Shown: positions 51,156 through 62,040, numbered from the stretch's first letter. The stretch is 64,000 nt of DNA from Streptomyces longwoodensis (GCF_001514125.1 NZ_KQ948555.1:237802-301801); one strand, 5' to 3'. The notes: a model not told the origin generated them from the sequence alone. A program made the numbers and translations.

Positions 51156-51968
51156 ATGAGCACCGAGTTGTACCTTCCGCGCGGCAGTGCCGCCGACGGG
51201 TCCTACGCGCTCGACGTCGGCCCCGAGCGCGCCGGCTGGGCCCACAGCGCCCTGCGGGTGGTGGAGCTGGAGCCGGGGGGTACCCACACCTTCACCAGCG
51301 CCGGCAGCGAGTGGATCGTGCTTCCGCTGCGGGGCGGCTGTACGGTGCGCACAGAGGGCCACGAGTTCCAACTCCTGGGCCGGGACAGCGTGTTCGCCGG
51401 AGTCTCGGACTTCGCGTACGTGCCCCGGGACGCCCGGGTCCAGATCGCCTCCGGCGCGGGAGGCCGCTTCGCCCTGGCAGGAGCGAAGTGCGAGCGACGA
51501 CTCCCCGCCCGCTACGGCCCCGCGCCGGAGGTCCCCGTCGAACGGCGGGGGAGCGGCACCTGCGAGCGGCACGTCCGCAACTTCGCCTCCGCGGACGCCT
51601 TCGACTGCGACAAGCTGATCGCGGTCGAGGTGGTCACGCCCGGCGGCAACTGGTCGTCGTACCCGCCGCACAAACACGACGAGGACCGGCCCGGCGAGGA
51701 GTCACGGCTGGAGGAGATCTACTACTTCGAGATCGACGGCCCGGGCGGCTTCGGCTACCAGCGCGTGTCCCCCTCCCGCGAGGGCGGCGCCGACGTCCTG
51801 GCCGAGGTCCGCTCCGGCGACGCGGTCCTCGTCCCCGACGGCTGGCACGGCCCGTCGATCGCCCAGCCCGGCCACGACATGTACTACCTCAACGTCATGG
51901 CGGGCCCCGGCGCCACCCGCGAGTGGCGGATCTGCTTCCACCCGGACCACACGGAGGGGTACCGATGA
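51156..51968 (+). CDS. iolB: 5-deoxy-glucuronate isomerase
   Basis: 270-residue double cupin. Recognisable IolB features are the N-terminal LYLPRGSAADGSYALDV, SEWIVLPLRGGCTV near 50, and the metal-binding cupin SYPPHKHDEDRPGEESRLEE near 168-187 followed by IYYFEIDGPGGFGYQRV. It converts 5-deoxy-glucuronate to 2-deoxy-5-keto-gluconate. It starts seven bases after the aldolase stop, and its own stop overlaps the ATG of iolD (ATGA). Confidence 0.94.
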   Translation: MSTELYLPRGSAADGSYALDVGPERAGWAHSALRVVELEPGGTHTFTSAGSEWIVLPLRGGCTVRTEGHEFQLLGRDSVFAGVSDFAYVPRDARVQIASGAGGRFALAGAKCERRLPARYGPAPEVPVERRGSGTCERHVRNFASADAFDCDKLIAVEVVTPGGNWSSYPPHKHDEDRPGEESRLEEIYYFEIDGPGGFGYQRVSPSREGGADVLAEVRSGDAVLVPDGWHGPSIAQPGHDMYYLNVMAGPGATREWRICFHPDHTEGYR

Positions 51969-53842
51969 CCACCCGTCTGACCGTCGCACAAGCGCTGGTC
52001 CGCTTCCTCGCCGCGCAGTACACCGAGCGCGACGGCGAGCGCCGCCGGCTGATCGGCGCGACCTGGGGCATCTTCGGCCACGGCAACGTCGCCGGCCTCG
52101 GCCAGGCGCTGGTGGAGTACGCCGACGTGATGCCGTACCACCAGGGCCGCAACGAGCAGTCGATGGTGCACGCGGCCGTCGGCTACGCCCGCCAGTCGAA
52201 CCGGCTGTCCACGCACGCGGTGACGACGTCGATCGGCCCGGGCGCGACCAACCTGGTCACCGGCGCGGCCCTCGCCACCGTCAACCACCTGCCCGTCCTC
52301 CTGCTGCCCGGCGACACCTTCGCGACCCGCCCCGCGGACCCGGTGCTCCAGCAGCTGGAGGTGCCGTACGCGGGGGACGTGTCGGTCAACGACGCCCTGC
52401 GCCCGGTCTCGCGCTACTTCGACCGGGTCACGCGTCCGGAGGCCCTGATACCGGCGGCCCTGCAGGCCGTGCGGGTGCTGACCGACCCGGTGGAGACGGG
52501 CGCGGTCACCCTCGCCCTGCCGCAGGACGTCCAGGCGGAGGCGTACGACTGGCCGGACGACTTCTTCGCCGAGCGGACCTGGACGGTGCGCCGCCCGGGC
52601 GCCGACCCGGCCGAGCTCGCCGAGGCGGTAAGGGCCCTGCGCGCCGCGCGGCGCCCGCTGGTCGTCGCGGGCGGCGGGGTCCACCACAGCCGCGCCGAGG
52701 AGGCGCTCGCCGCCTTCGCGGGGGCCACCGGCATCCCGGTCGCCTCCACCCAGGCCGGCAAGGGCTCGCTGCGCCACGACCACCCGCAGGACGTCGGCGC
52801 CGTCGGGCACACCGGCACCGCCACCGCCGACGAACTCGCCCGCACCGCCGACCTGGTGATCGGCGTCGGCACCCGCTGGACCGACTTCACCACCGCCTCC
52901 GGCACCCTCTTCGCCCACCCGGACGTGCGCTTCGTCAACCTCAACATCGCCTCCTTCGACGGCCACAAGCTCTCCGGCACCCCCTTGGTCGCGGACGCCC
53001 GCAGCGGCCTGGAGGCGCTGACCGAGGCGCTCCTCGGGCACGGCCACCGGGTCGCGGACTCCTACGTCGCCGAGTACACCGAGGACAAGGCCCGCTGGGA
53101 GCAGCGCGTCGACGCCTGCTACGCGGCCGAGGAGCCGGACGCACGCCCCACGCAGCCGCAGGTGCTCGGCGCGCTGGACGCGCTCGTGGACGAGTCGGAC
53201 GTCCTGATCAACGCGGCCGGCTCGCTCCCCGGCGACCTGCACAAGCTGTGGCGGGCGCGCTCGCGGGACCAGTACCACCTGGAGTACGGCTACTCCTGCA
53301 TGGGCTACGAGATCCCCGCCGCGATCGGCGTGAAGCTGGCCGCCCCCGAGCGGAACGTGTGGGCGCTGGTCGGCGACGGCACGTACCTGATGATGCCCAC
53401 GGAGATCGTCACGGCCGTGCAGGAGGGCGTCGCGATCAAGGTGCTGCTCCTGCAGAACCACGGGTACGCCTCCATCGGGGGCCTGTCCGAGGAGACCGGC
53501 GGCGAGCGCTACGGCACCGCCTACCGCTACCGGGCGGCCGACGGCACCTTCTCCGGGGAGCCGCTGCCCGTCGACCTCGCCGCCAACGCCGCCAGCCTCG
53601 GCATGCGGGTGCTGCGCGCGCGGACCGTGCGCGACCTGCGCGCGGCGCTCGCCGAGGCGCGCGCCGCCGACACTCCCACTTGTGTCTACGTGGAGACCGA
53701 AACGGCAGACACTGTGTCGGGCGCGCCTCCGGCCCAGGCCTGGTGGGATGTTCCTGTGGCCGAGACCGCGACCCGACCGTCGGCGGTCAAGGCCCGTGAG
53801 CTGTACGAACGGCACGTCTCGACCCGACGCCGCCATCTGTGA
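51965..53842 (+). CDS. iolD: 3D-(3,5/4)-trihydroxycyclohexane-1,2-dione hydrolase
   Basis: 625-residue ThDP enzyme; IolD is longer than most relatives. The PYR domain has the activating Glu in YHQGRNEQSMVHAAVGYARQ near 59-78. The PP domain has WALVGDGTYLMMPTEIVTAV near 462 and LLLQNHGYASIGGLSEETGG near 493. It opens the cyclohexane-dione ring from inosose dehydration to 5-deoxy-glucuronate. ATG at 51965 overlaps the iolB stop; the frame is open further upstream, but that part lies inside iolB. The C-terminus continues beyond the ThDP core as in other IolD proteins. Confidence 0.94.
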   Translation: MTTRLTVAQALVRFLAAQYTERDGERRRLIGATWGIFGHGNVAGLGQALVEYADVMPYHQGRNEQSMVHAAVGYARQSNRLSTHAVTTSIGPGATNLVTGAALATVNHLPVLLLPGDTFATRPADPVLQQLEVPYAGDVSVNDALRPVSRYFDRVTRPEALIPAALQAVRVLTDPVETGAVTLALPQDVQAEAYDWPDDFFAERTWTVRRPGADPAELAEAVRALRAARRPLVVAGGGVHHSRAEEALAAFAGATGIPVASTQAGKGSLRHDHPQDVGAVGHTGTATADELARTADLVIGVGTRWTDFTTASGTLFAHPDVRFVNLNIASFDGHKLSGTPLVADARSGLEALTEALLGHGHRVADSYVAEYTEDKARWEQRVDACYAAEEPDARPTQPQVLGALDALVDESDVLINAAGSLPGDLHKLWRARSRDQYHLEYGYSCMGYEIPAAIGVKLAAPERNVWALVGDGTYLMMPTEIVTAVQEGVAIKVLLLQNHGYASIGGLSEETGGERYGTAYRYRAADGTFSGEPLPVDLAANAASLGMRVLRARTVRDLRAALAEARAADTPTCVYVETETADTVSGAPPAQAWWDVPVAETATRPSAVKARELYERHVSTRRRHL

Positions 53843-53856
53843 AGGAGCAACTGGGC

Positions 53857-55359
<1,503 letters not shown>

Positions 55360-55371
55360 CCCCACGGCGGC

Positions 55372-55410
55372 GGTGCGCCGCTCCACCCCGCGGGGGAGGA
55401 GCGGCGCACC
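55372..55410. terminator. Bidirectional terminator hairpin
   Basis: GGTGCGCCGCTCC (55372-55384) pairs perfectly over 13 bases with GGAGCGGCGCACC (55398-55410). It lies between the convergent iolA and lipoprotein genes. Confidence 0.88.
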
Positions 55411-55416
55411 GGCGTG

Positions 55417-56289
55417 TCACTGGCCGAGCGCCTTGTCCCGCTGCGCCCGGACCTGCTCGGTCAGGTCGGCGGTGTCGGAGGCGGGCGGCGCCGTGATCGG
55501 CCGGGCCGCGCCGAACTTCAGGAAGTCGATGGTCACGTCCATGCCCGCGCCGCTCTGCTTGACCCGCACGGGCAGGTCCTTGCCGTCGACCCAGACGTCG
55601 TAGGTGACCCTGCCGCCGCCGGCCTGCAGGGCACCCAGGGCTGCCTTCTTCTCGGCCGGGGTCAGCTTCGAGCCGTTGATCTGCTCGGCGCCGACGCTGC
55701 CCCGGTAGTGCTCGGCCGTCCGGCCGAGGACCTTCTCCTCGCCGAGGTCCTTCACGTCCTTGGACGCGCCGATGTAGCGCAGGCCCGTGGTCGGGTCGGC
55801 GTTGTCGGTGATGTTGTCCGCGCCGGCCTCGCCGACGACGGCCGAGACGTCGATGCGCATCCAGTGCTTGCCCTCGAGCGGGCCGCTCGGCTGCGGGTCG
55901 ACGCCGTAGTAGTAGGCGCCGTCGACCATCTTGACCTGCGTCGTCGGGTCGTCCTGCACGGACGACATCTGGGCCGCCGCGGTGTCCATCAGGACGTCCA
56001 TGGCGGCGCCGTCGCCCCAGGAGTAGGTGCCGTTCATGGTGACCGGCCGGCCGCCGGTCGCCGTCAGCGACGTCGTCGTGGCGACCTGCGCCGAGCCCGC
56101 CTGCGCGGTCCGGTCGGTCGCGCGGGTCAGCGCGGCCATGATCTGGCCGGAGCTCTTCCCGACGGCCGCCCCGGCCTTCCTGCCGGTGTCCTCCGCGGTG
56201 TCCTTCGCCGACCCGCCGCCGCACGCGGTCGTCGCCACCAGAGCCGCCGTGGCCATGCCCAGCCAGGCAGCCGTGTACCTCTGCCTCAT
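55417..56289 (-). CDS. Lipoprotein, LppX/LprAFG-like
   Basis: 290 residues. MRQRYTAAWLGMATAALVAT precedes a TACGGG lipobox-like site with the modified Cys near 24. The mature part fits the LppX/LprG-like fold (antiparallel sheet around a lipid cavity): TTSLTATGGRPVTMNGTYSW, DGAYYYGVDP, RVTYDVWVDGKDLPVRVK. Such proteins are anchored outside the membrane and are thought to carry lipids or sense the envelope. AGGGGGGA precedes the ATG at 56289; earlier in-frame starts lack signal features. It stands alone between iolA and a divergent APC permease. Confidence 0.85.
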   Translation of the reverse strand: MRQRYTAAWLGMATAALVATTACGGGSAKDTAEDTGRKAGAAVGKSSGQIMAALTRATDRTAQAGSAQVATTTSLTATGGRPVTMNGTYSWGDGAAMDVLMDTAAAQMSSVQDDPTTQVKMVDGAYYYGVDPQPSGPLEGKHWMRIDVSAVVGEAGADNITDNADPTTGLRYIGASKDVKDLGEEKVLGRTAEHYRGSVGAEQINGSKLTPAEKKAALGALQAGGGRVTYDVWVDGKDLPVRVKQSGAGMDVTIDFLKFGAARPITAPPASDTADLTEQVRAQRDKALGQ

Positions 56290-56565
56290 GAGTCCCCCCT
56301 GCTGTGAACCGTCTGTGATCCCCGACTGTATCGGGCGCCACCGACCACCCGGCGGCCGGATTTTTCGTCCGCGCCCGCTGCGGTTCCCGCACGGCCCAAC
56401 CCGCCGGGCCTCGCGGCCCCTCCTCGCCGGATACGCGATCAAAAGCGCCCGCTGCCTACGGATTCCGTAGGTAAACAGCTATTGACGTGGCGGTTTTCGT
56501 CGGGGTGTGATGCGGCATCGCCCCACTCATCGGAGGCATCCGCACGAGTCGATCGGAACCGCTTG

Positions 56566-57966
56566 ATGACCGACACGCTCCGCCCCGTCGCCACCCCCGC
56601 AGCTCCGGCCCCGGACCCGGGCCCCCAGAAGCTCAAGCGTTCCATCGGCGTCGTCGGCGGCACCCTGCTGACGCTCTCCTGCGTGACCCCCGCCTCCACC
56701 CTGTTCGTCGTCGTCCCCGACCTGTTCGGCACGCTCGGCACCGCCACCGCCCTGACCATCGCGATCGGCTCCCTCCTCTGTATCGCCGTGGCGTTCTGTT
56801 ACTCCGAGCTCGGCACCCTGATCCCCAGCGCCGGCGGCGAGTACGCGATGGTGTCCACGCTGGCCGGACGGCTCGCCGGCTGGCTGGTGTTCGTGCTCTC
56901 CCTGCTGGTGGTGATGATCGTCCCGCCGGTGATCGCGATGGGCACGGCGGACTACCTCGCCCCGATCGTCCACCTCGACCCGTCGATGACGGGCGCCGGC
57001 GTCATGCTCCTGGCCACCCTCGCCGGTCTGCTCGACCTGCGGGCCAACGCCTGGATCACCGGCATCTTCCTGGTCCTGGAGGTCATCGCGGCCGCCCTCG
57101 TCGCGGTGCTCGGCTTCTCCCACGGCCACCGGGGGATGGACAGCCTGGTGTCGATGGAGGTGGCCGGCGCGGACGGCCACGCGGACACCGTCACCGCGAT
57201 GCTGGTCGTCTCGGGCCTGGCCATCGCCCTGTTCATCACCCAGGGCTTCTCGACCGCCGTCTACCTCTCCGAGGAGCTGGAGAACCCCCGCCGCTCCGTC
57301 GCCCGCACGGTCCTCGCCACCCTCGCCATCTCCTCGGTGATCATCCTGGTCCCGGTCGTCGCGATCACCCTGGGCGCCTCCGACCTCTCCGAACTGACCG
57401 GCGGCGACATCGGCTCCATGGTCACCGCCTGGTCCAACACCGCCGTCGGCACCTTCGTCAGCCTCTGCGTGGCCCTCGCGATCATCAACGCCGGCATCGT
57501 CATGGTCATCCAGAACTCCCGCGTCCTGTTCGCCTCGGCCCGCGACAAGGCGTGGCCCGAGCCCGTCAACGCCGTCTTCTCCAAGCTCGGCCGCTTCGGC
57601 TCCCCCTGGGTCGCCACGCTCGCCGTCGGCGTCCCCGGCGCGCTGCTCTGCTTCGTCAACCTGGACACCCTGTACGGCGTCACGGGCGTGTCCGTGACCG
57701 GCATGTACCTGCTGGTCGCGGTCGCCGCCCTGCTGTCCCGGCGCGGCGCCCACCGCCACACCGCCGCCTGGCGGATGCCGCTGTGGCCCGCCGTACCGGT
57801 GCTGCTGATCGTGGTCCTCGCCTACATCCTCACCCAGCAGGAGGCGGGCTACCTGCTGTGGACCGGCGGCATCACGGCGGTCGCGACCCTGTACTGGGCG
57901 CTGTACCTGCGCCCGCGCAAGGAGACCCGCTGGCTGGTGTCCCTGCCGGAGGACGAGCAGGGCTGA
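56566..57966 (+). CDS. APC-superfamily amino acid permease
   Basis: 466 residues with about twelve hydrophobic helices from residue 27 to 450. The first helix, SIGVVGGTLLTLSCVTPAST, has the glycine-rich break of amino acid permeases, and VYLSEELENPRRSVARTVL near 236-254 matches the conserved cytosolic motif. Expected to import an amino acid or amine by proton or ion coupling. ATG at 56566 was chosen because the upstream in-frame stretch lacks a membrane start. No catabolic partner is adjacent; the substrate is unknown. Confidence 0.87.
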   Translation: MTDTLRPVATPAAPAPDPGPQKLKRSIGVVGGTLLTLSCVTPASTLFVVVPDLFGTLGTATALTIAIGSLLCIAVAFCYSELGTLIPSAGGEYAMVSTLAGRLAGWLVFVLSLLVVMIVPPVIAMGTADYLAPIVHLDPSMTGAGVMLLATLAGLLDLRANAWITGIFLVLEVIAAALVAVLGFSHGHRGMDSLVSMEVAGADGHADTVTAMLVVSGLAIALFITQGFSTAVYLSEELENPRRSVARTVLATLAISSVIILVPVVAITLGASDLSELTGGDIGSMVTAWSNTAVGTFVSLCVALAIINAGIVMVIQNSRVLFASARDKAWPEPVNAVFSKLGRFGSPWVATLAVGVPGALLCFVNLDTLYGVTGVSVTGMYLLVAVAALLSRRGAHRHTAAWRMPLWPAVPVLLIVVLAYILTQQEAGYLLWTGGITAVATLYWALYLRPRKETRWLVSLPEDEQG

Positions 57967-57986
57967 GCCCGCGGGGGCGGGCCCCT

Positions 57987-58010
57987 CGCGTACCGCGGAC
58001 GCGGTACGCG
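57987..58010 (+). terminator. Probable terminator hairpin after the APC permease
   Basis: CGCGTACCGCG (57987-57997) and CGCGGTACGCG (58000-58010) form an 11-base perfect stem with a two-base loop, 21 bases after the permease stop. No U-tract. Confidence 0.6.
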
Positions 58011-58085
58011 ACCGCCCCGCCGTACCCCGGTGGGAGGGCCCCCGGATCAGCCCCCGGTCGACACCGCCCCGACAGGTGCGGCCCG

Positions 58086-58098
58086 TACCGTTGACGCA
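58086..58098 (+). promoter_or_regulatory. Possible -10 box for a leaderless hydrolase-ABC transcript
   Basis: TACCGT (58086-58091) lies six bases before the ATG at 58098 and no ribosome site is visible, as expected for a leaderless mRNA. The same TACCGT-N6-ATG layout precedes the helicase gene. Confidence 0.45.
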
Positions 58099-60740
58099 TG
58101 GATCTTCGACTGCCCCGGCTCCGGGCCCCGCGGCGGCCCCGGCGGCTGGTCGCCGCGGCGGCCGCGGTGGCCGTCCTCGCCGGCGCCGGGACGTGGACGG
58201 CCGTGGCGTCGGACGACCCGCCGCCGGTGCACCGCTCCGACCGGGTGCTGCCCGTCGACGGCGTGCGCCTGGACACCTCGTACTTCACGGCCGGCGGTCC
58301 GGGGCGCCGCCCGGCCGTCCTGCTCGGCCACGGCTTCGGCGGCAGCAAGGACGACGTCCGCGACCAGGCCGAGGACCTCGCCCGCGACGGCTACGCGGTG
58401 CTCACCTGGTCGGCCCGCGGCTTCGGCCGCTCCACCGGGAAGATCGGCCTGAACGACCCCTCCGGCGAGGTCGCCGACGTCTCGAAACTGATCGACTGGC
58501 TCGCCGGGCAGCCACAGGTCCAGCTGGACGCGGCCGGGGACCCACGGGTCGGCGTGACCGGCGCCTCCTACGGCGGGGCCGTCTCCCTGCTGGCCGCCGG
58601 GTACGACCACCGCGTCGACGCCATCGCCCCGGCGATCACCTACTGGAACCTCGCCGACGCGCTCTTCCCCGACGGCGTGTTCAAGAAGCTGTGGGCCGGC
58701 GTCTTCTTCAGCACCGGCGGCGGCTGCGCCCGCTTCGAGCCCGCGCTGTGCGCGATGTACCAGCGCGTCGCCGCGTCCGGCACCCCGGACGCCGCGGCGC
58801 GCCGGCTCCTCAGCGAGCGCTCGCCGTCCGCCGTCGCCGGCCGCATCAAGGTCCCCACCCTGCTGCTCCAGGGCCAGACCGACTCGCTGTTCCCCCTCAC
58901 CCAGGCCGACGCCGCGCAGAAGGCGATCTCCGCCAACGGCGCGCCCGTCGACGTCGACTGGATCGCCGGCGGCCACGACGGCGGCGACCTGGAGACCGGC
59001 CGCGTCCGGGCCCGCGTCACCTCCTGGTTCGACCGCTACCTCAAGGGCGAGAAGAGCGCCGGCACCGGCCCCGCCTTCCGCGTCACCCGCACCGGGGGCG
59101 TCGACTCCACCGACGGCGCCGCCCTGCTGCGCGGCGCGAGCGCCGACCACTACCCCGGCCTGGACGGCGGTCCCCGCCCGGTCGCCCTGACCGGCGGCAC
59201 CCAGCGCTTCGCCAACCCGGCCGGCGCCACCCCGCCCGCCGTGTCCGCCCTGCCCGGCCTCGGCGGCACCGGCGGCCTCGCCCAGCTCTCCTCCCTCGGC
59301 ATCGGCGTCTCCCTCGACTTCCCCGGCCAGTACGCCGCGTTCGAGTCCGCGCCGGTCGCCGACGGCCTGCGCATCACCGGCTCCCCGACGGTCACCGTGC
59401 ACGTCACGTCGACCAGCGAGGACGCCGTCCTCTTCGCCAAGGTCTACGACGTCGGCGAGGACCGCACCCGCCAGGTGCTGCCCGCCCAGCTGGTCACCCC
59501 GGTCCGCGTCGAGGGCGCCCGCGCCGGCAAGGACGTCACGCTCACGCTCCCGGCGATCGACCACGCGGTCGAGAAGGGCCACCGCCTGCGCCTGGTCCTC
59601 GCCTCCACCGACCTCGCCTACGCCTCCCCGACGGCCCCCGCCACGTACACCGTGTCCCTGAAGGGCGACCTGACGGTCCCGACCGCCACCGGAGTCACCA
59701 CGGCCGCCGCCCCGCTGCCGTCCTGGGTGTGGTGGCTGCCGCTCACCGGGGCACTCCTCGCGCTCGGCCTGCTGCTCACGGCCCGCCGCCGCACCGCCGC
59801 CCCGGCCCCCGACCCCGCCCTGGCCGACGTCCCGCTCCGGATCACCGGCCTGAGCAAGAAGTACGCCAAGGGCGACCGCTACAGCGTGCGCGACCTGTCC
59901 TTCCGCGTGGAGAAGGGCCAGGTCCTCGGCCTGCTCGGCCCCAACGGCGCGGGCAAGACCACCACCCTGCGCATGCTGATGGGCCTGATCACCCCCGACG
60001 CGGGCGAGATCCGGGTCTTCGGCCACGTCATCCGCCCCGGCGCCCCGGTGCTGTCCCGGGTCGGCGCCTTCGTCGAGGGCGCGGGCTTCCTGCCGCACCT
60101 GTCCGGCCGGGAGAACCTGGAGCTGTACTGGCGGGCCACCGGCCGGCCGCCCGCCGACGCCCACCTCGACGATGCCCTGGAGATCGCCGGCCTCGGCGAC
60201 GCGCTGGCCCGCGCGGTGCGCACGTACTCCCAGGGCATGCGCCAGCGCCTGGCCATCGCCCAGGCCATGCTGGGCCTGCCCGACCTGCTGATCCTCGACG
60301 AGCCGACCAACGGCCTCGACCCGCCCCAGATCCGCGAGATGCGCGAGGTGATGATCCGGTACGCGGCCGGCGGCCGCACGGTGATCGTCTCCAGCCACCT
60401 GCTGGCGGAGGTCGAGCAGTCCTGCACCCACCTGGTGGTCATGGACCGCGGCCGCCTCGTCCAGGCGGGCCCCGTCGGTGAGATCATCGGCGCGGGCGAC
60501 ACGCTCCTGGTGGGCACCGCCGCGCCCGTGGAGGACCCGGTGGTGGAGAAGGTCGTCGCGCTGCCGGGCGTCGCCTCGGCCGTGCGCGCCGACGGGGGCC
60601 TGCTGGTCCGCCTGGACGCCGACGGCACGGCCCCGCGCCTGGTCGCCGACCTGGTCCGCCTGGACGTGCCCGTGGCCTCGGTCGGCCCGCACCGCCGCCT
60701 GGAGGACGCCTTCCTCACCCTGATCGGAGGTTCCGCATGA
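58098..60740 (+). CDS. Fusion of extracytoplasmic S15/CocE-type serine hydrolase and ABC transporter ATPase
   Basis: 880 residues. A basic N-terminus and helix (about 17-37) lead into an alpha/beta hydrolase (about 45-320) with nucleophile motif GVTGASYGG (Ser near 155), QTDSLFPL (Asp near 261) and GGHDGG (His near 290). A CocE/X-Pro-peptidase-like jelly roll follows (about 345-530), a second helix SWVWWLPLTGALLALGLLL (about 541-559), and a complete ABC ATPase: Walker A GPNGAGKTTT near 614, YSQGMRQRLAIAQAM near 709, LLILDEPTNGLDPPQ near 730. Predicted topology puts the hydrolase outside and the ATPase inside. The stop overlaps the permease ATG (ATGA). A hydrolytic step tied to transport is inferred; the substrate is unknown. 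Confidence 0.9.
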   Translation: MDLRLPRLRAPRRPRRLVAAAAAVAVLAGAGTWTAVASDDPPPVHRSDRVLPVDGVRLDTSYFTAGGPGRRPAVLLGHGFGGSKDDVRDQAEDLARDGYAVLTWSARGFGRSTGKIGLNDPSGEVADVSKLIDWLAGQPQVQLDAAGDPRVGVTGASYGGAVSLLAAGYDHRVDAIAPAITYWNLADALFPDGVFKKLWAGVFFSTGGGCARFEPALCAMYQRVAASGTPDAAARRLLSERSPSAVAGRIKVPTLLLQGQTDSLFPLTQADAAQKAISANGAPVDVDWIAGGHDGGDLETGRVRARVTSWFDRYLKGEKSAGTGPAFRVTRTGGVDSTDGAALLRGASADHYPGLDGGPRPVALTGGTQRFANPAGATPPAVSALPGLGGTGGLAQLSSLGIGVSLDFPGQYAAFESAPVADGLRITGSPTVTVHVTSTSEDAVLFAKVYDVGEDRTRQVLPAQLVTPVRVEGARAGKDVTLTLPAIDHAVEKGHRLRLVLASTDLAYASPTAPATYTVSLKGDLTVPTATGVTTAAAPLPSWVWWLPLTGALLALGLLLTARRRTAAPAPDPALADVPLRITGLSKKYAKGDRYSVRDLSFRVEKGQVLGLLGPNGAGKTTTLRMLMGLITPDAGEIRVFGHVIRPGAPVLSRVGAFVEGAGFLPHLSGRENLELYWRATGRPPADAHLDDALEIAGLGDALARAVRTYSQGMRQRLAIAQAMLGLPDLLILDEPTNGLDPPQIREMREVMIRYAAGGRTVIVSSHLLAEVEQSCTHLVVMDRGRLVQAGPVGEIIGAGDTLLVGTAAPVEDPVVEKVVALPGVASAVRADGGLLVRLDADGTAPRLVADLVRLDVPVASVGPHRRLEDAFLTLIGGSA

Positions 60741-61591
60741 GCACCCTCACCGAGGTCGCCTCCGGCTACCGCGCGGGCCGCACCCTGCCGCTGCGCGTGG
60801 AGCTGGTCCGCCAGCTCAAGCGGCGCCGCACGCTGGTCATGGGCGGCATCCTCGCCGTGCTGCCGTTCGTGCTGCTCGTCGCCTTCGCGATCGGCGGGGA
60901 GCCCGGCGGCCGCAACGGCCAGGTGACCCTGATGGACACGGCCACCGCGTCCGGCGCCAACTTCGCCGCGGTCAACCTGTTCGTCTCCGCGGGCTTCCTG
61001 CTGGTGATCCCGGTCGCCCTGTTCTGCGGCGACACGGTGGCCTCGGAGGCGAGCTGGTCGTCGCTGCGCTACCTGCTGGCGGCGCCCGTGCCCAGGGCCA
61101 GGCTGCTGTGGTCCAAGCTCGTGGTGGGCCTGGTGATGAGCCTCGCCGCGATGGTGCTGCTGCCGCTCGTCGCGCTCGCCGTGGGCACCGCGGCCTACGG
61201 CTGGGGCCCGCTCCAGCTGCCCACCGGCGGTGCGCTCGACGCGGGCACCGCCGCCCAGCGCCTGGTCGTGGTGGTGGCGTACGTCTTCGTGTCCCAGCTC
61301 GTCACCGCCGGGCTCGCGTTCTGGCTGTCGACCCGGACGGACGCCCCGCTCGGCGCGGTCGGCGGCGCGGTCGGGCTGACCATCGTCGGCAACGTCCTCG
61401 ACGCGGTCACCGCGCTCGGCCACTGGCGCGACTTCCTGCCCGCGCACTGGCAGTTCGCCTGGGCGGACGCCGTCCAGCCCACCCCCGAGTGGTCCGGCAT
61501 GATCCAGGGCACCGTCGTCTCCGTCACCTACGCCGCCGTCCTGTTCGCCCTGGCCTTCCGCCACTTCGCCCGCAAGGACGTCGTGTCCTGA
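60737..61591 (+). CDS. ABC-2 type transporter permease
   Basis: 284 residues with about six membrane helices (TLVMGGILAVLPFVLLVAFA near 32; FLLVIPVALFCGDTVASEAS near 93; further helices near 130-155, 175-195, 205-225 and 255-275). The cytosolic CGDTVASEASWSSLRYLLAAPVPR resembles the coupling-helix region of ABC-2 permeases. It is translationally coupled to the hydrolase-ATPase fusion by ATGA and must form the channel for it, presumably as a dimer. It ends at a long bidirectional terminator. Confidence 0.9.
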   Translation: MSTLTEVASGYRAGRTLPLRVELVRQLKRRRTLVMGGILAVLPFVLLVAFAIGGEPGGRNGQVTLMDTATASGANFAAVNLFVSAGFLLVIPVALFCGDTVASEASWSSLRYLLAAPVPRARLLWSKLVVGLVMSLAAMVLLPLVALAVGTAAYGWGPLQLPTGGALDAGTAAQRLVVVVAYVFVSQLVTAGLAFWLSTRTDAPLGAVGGAVGLTIVGNVLDAVTALGHWRDFLPAHWQFAWADAVQPTPEWSGMIQGTVVSVTYAAVLFALAFRHFARKDVVS

Positions 61592-61595
61592 GGGA

Positions 61596-61642
61596 CGACG
61601 AAGGGCGGCCCGCCGGCGATGCCGGTGGGCCGCCCTTCGTCG
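61596..61642. terminator. Bidirectional terminator, 22-bp stem
   Basis: CGACGAAGGGCGGCCCGCCG and the next two bases (61596-61617) pair with 61621-61642 with one G-T wobble and a three-base loop. It separates the permease from the convergent rodlin gene. Confidence 0.9.
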
Positions 61643-61650
61643 CGCGTCGG

Positions 61651-62040
61651 CTACTGGCCGTTGGCGGAGAGGATCGACACGTCCTCCAGCAGGTGCGCCA
61701 GCGCGCCGTCGCGCTTGGACTGCGTGGAGTTCTCGGTGCACTGCTGGTCCAGGTCGTCCGACAGGATCGGCAGGTCGTTGATCGGGACGATGTTGAGGAT
61801 CGGGACGGCGATGTCGTTCGCCGCGATGCACGGCTTGTTGAAGGAGCCCTGGATCAGCGCCATCTGCGGGCTCATGTTCCCGTACGTGGCCGAGTTGCCG
61901 AAGCTCTGCGCCGCGCCGTTCCCGTTGGACAGGGACGGCCCGGAGTCGTCACCGATCGCCATCGCCTGCGTGGCCGACGCAGCGGAGGCACCCACGATGG
62001 AAGCGGCGATCGCTGCAGTGGCAATAACCTTCTTGATCAC
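61651..62040 (-). CDS. rdlA: Rodlin (RdlA/RdlB family)
   Basis: 129 residues with a Sec signal (MIKKVIATAAIAASIVGASA, cleavage near AMA). The mature protein has the rodlin hallmark GDDSGPSLSNGNGAAQSFGN, the paired ILNIVPINDLPILSDDLDQQ segment and a DGALAHLLEDVSILSANGQ end, plus two cysteines. Rodlins assemble with chaplins into the rodlet layer on aerial hyphae and spores. It is divergent from a second rodlin with 245 bases between them, and two chaplin genes follow that one, the same order as S. coelicolor chpA-chpD-rdlA-rdlB. Which copy is A or B cannot be decided here. Confidence 0.94.
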   Translation of the reverse strand: MIKKVIATAAIAASIVGASAASATQAMAIGDDSGPSLSNGNGAAQSFGNSATYGNMSPQMALIQGSFNKPCIAANDIAVPILNIVPINDLPILSDDLDQQCTENSTQSKRDGALAHLLEDVSILSANGQ

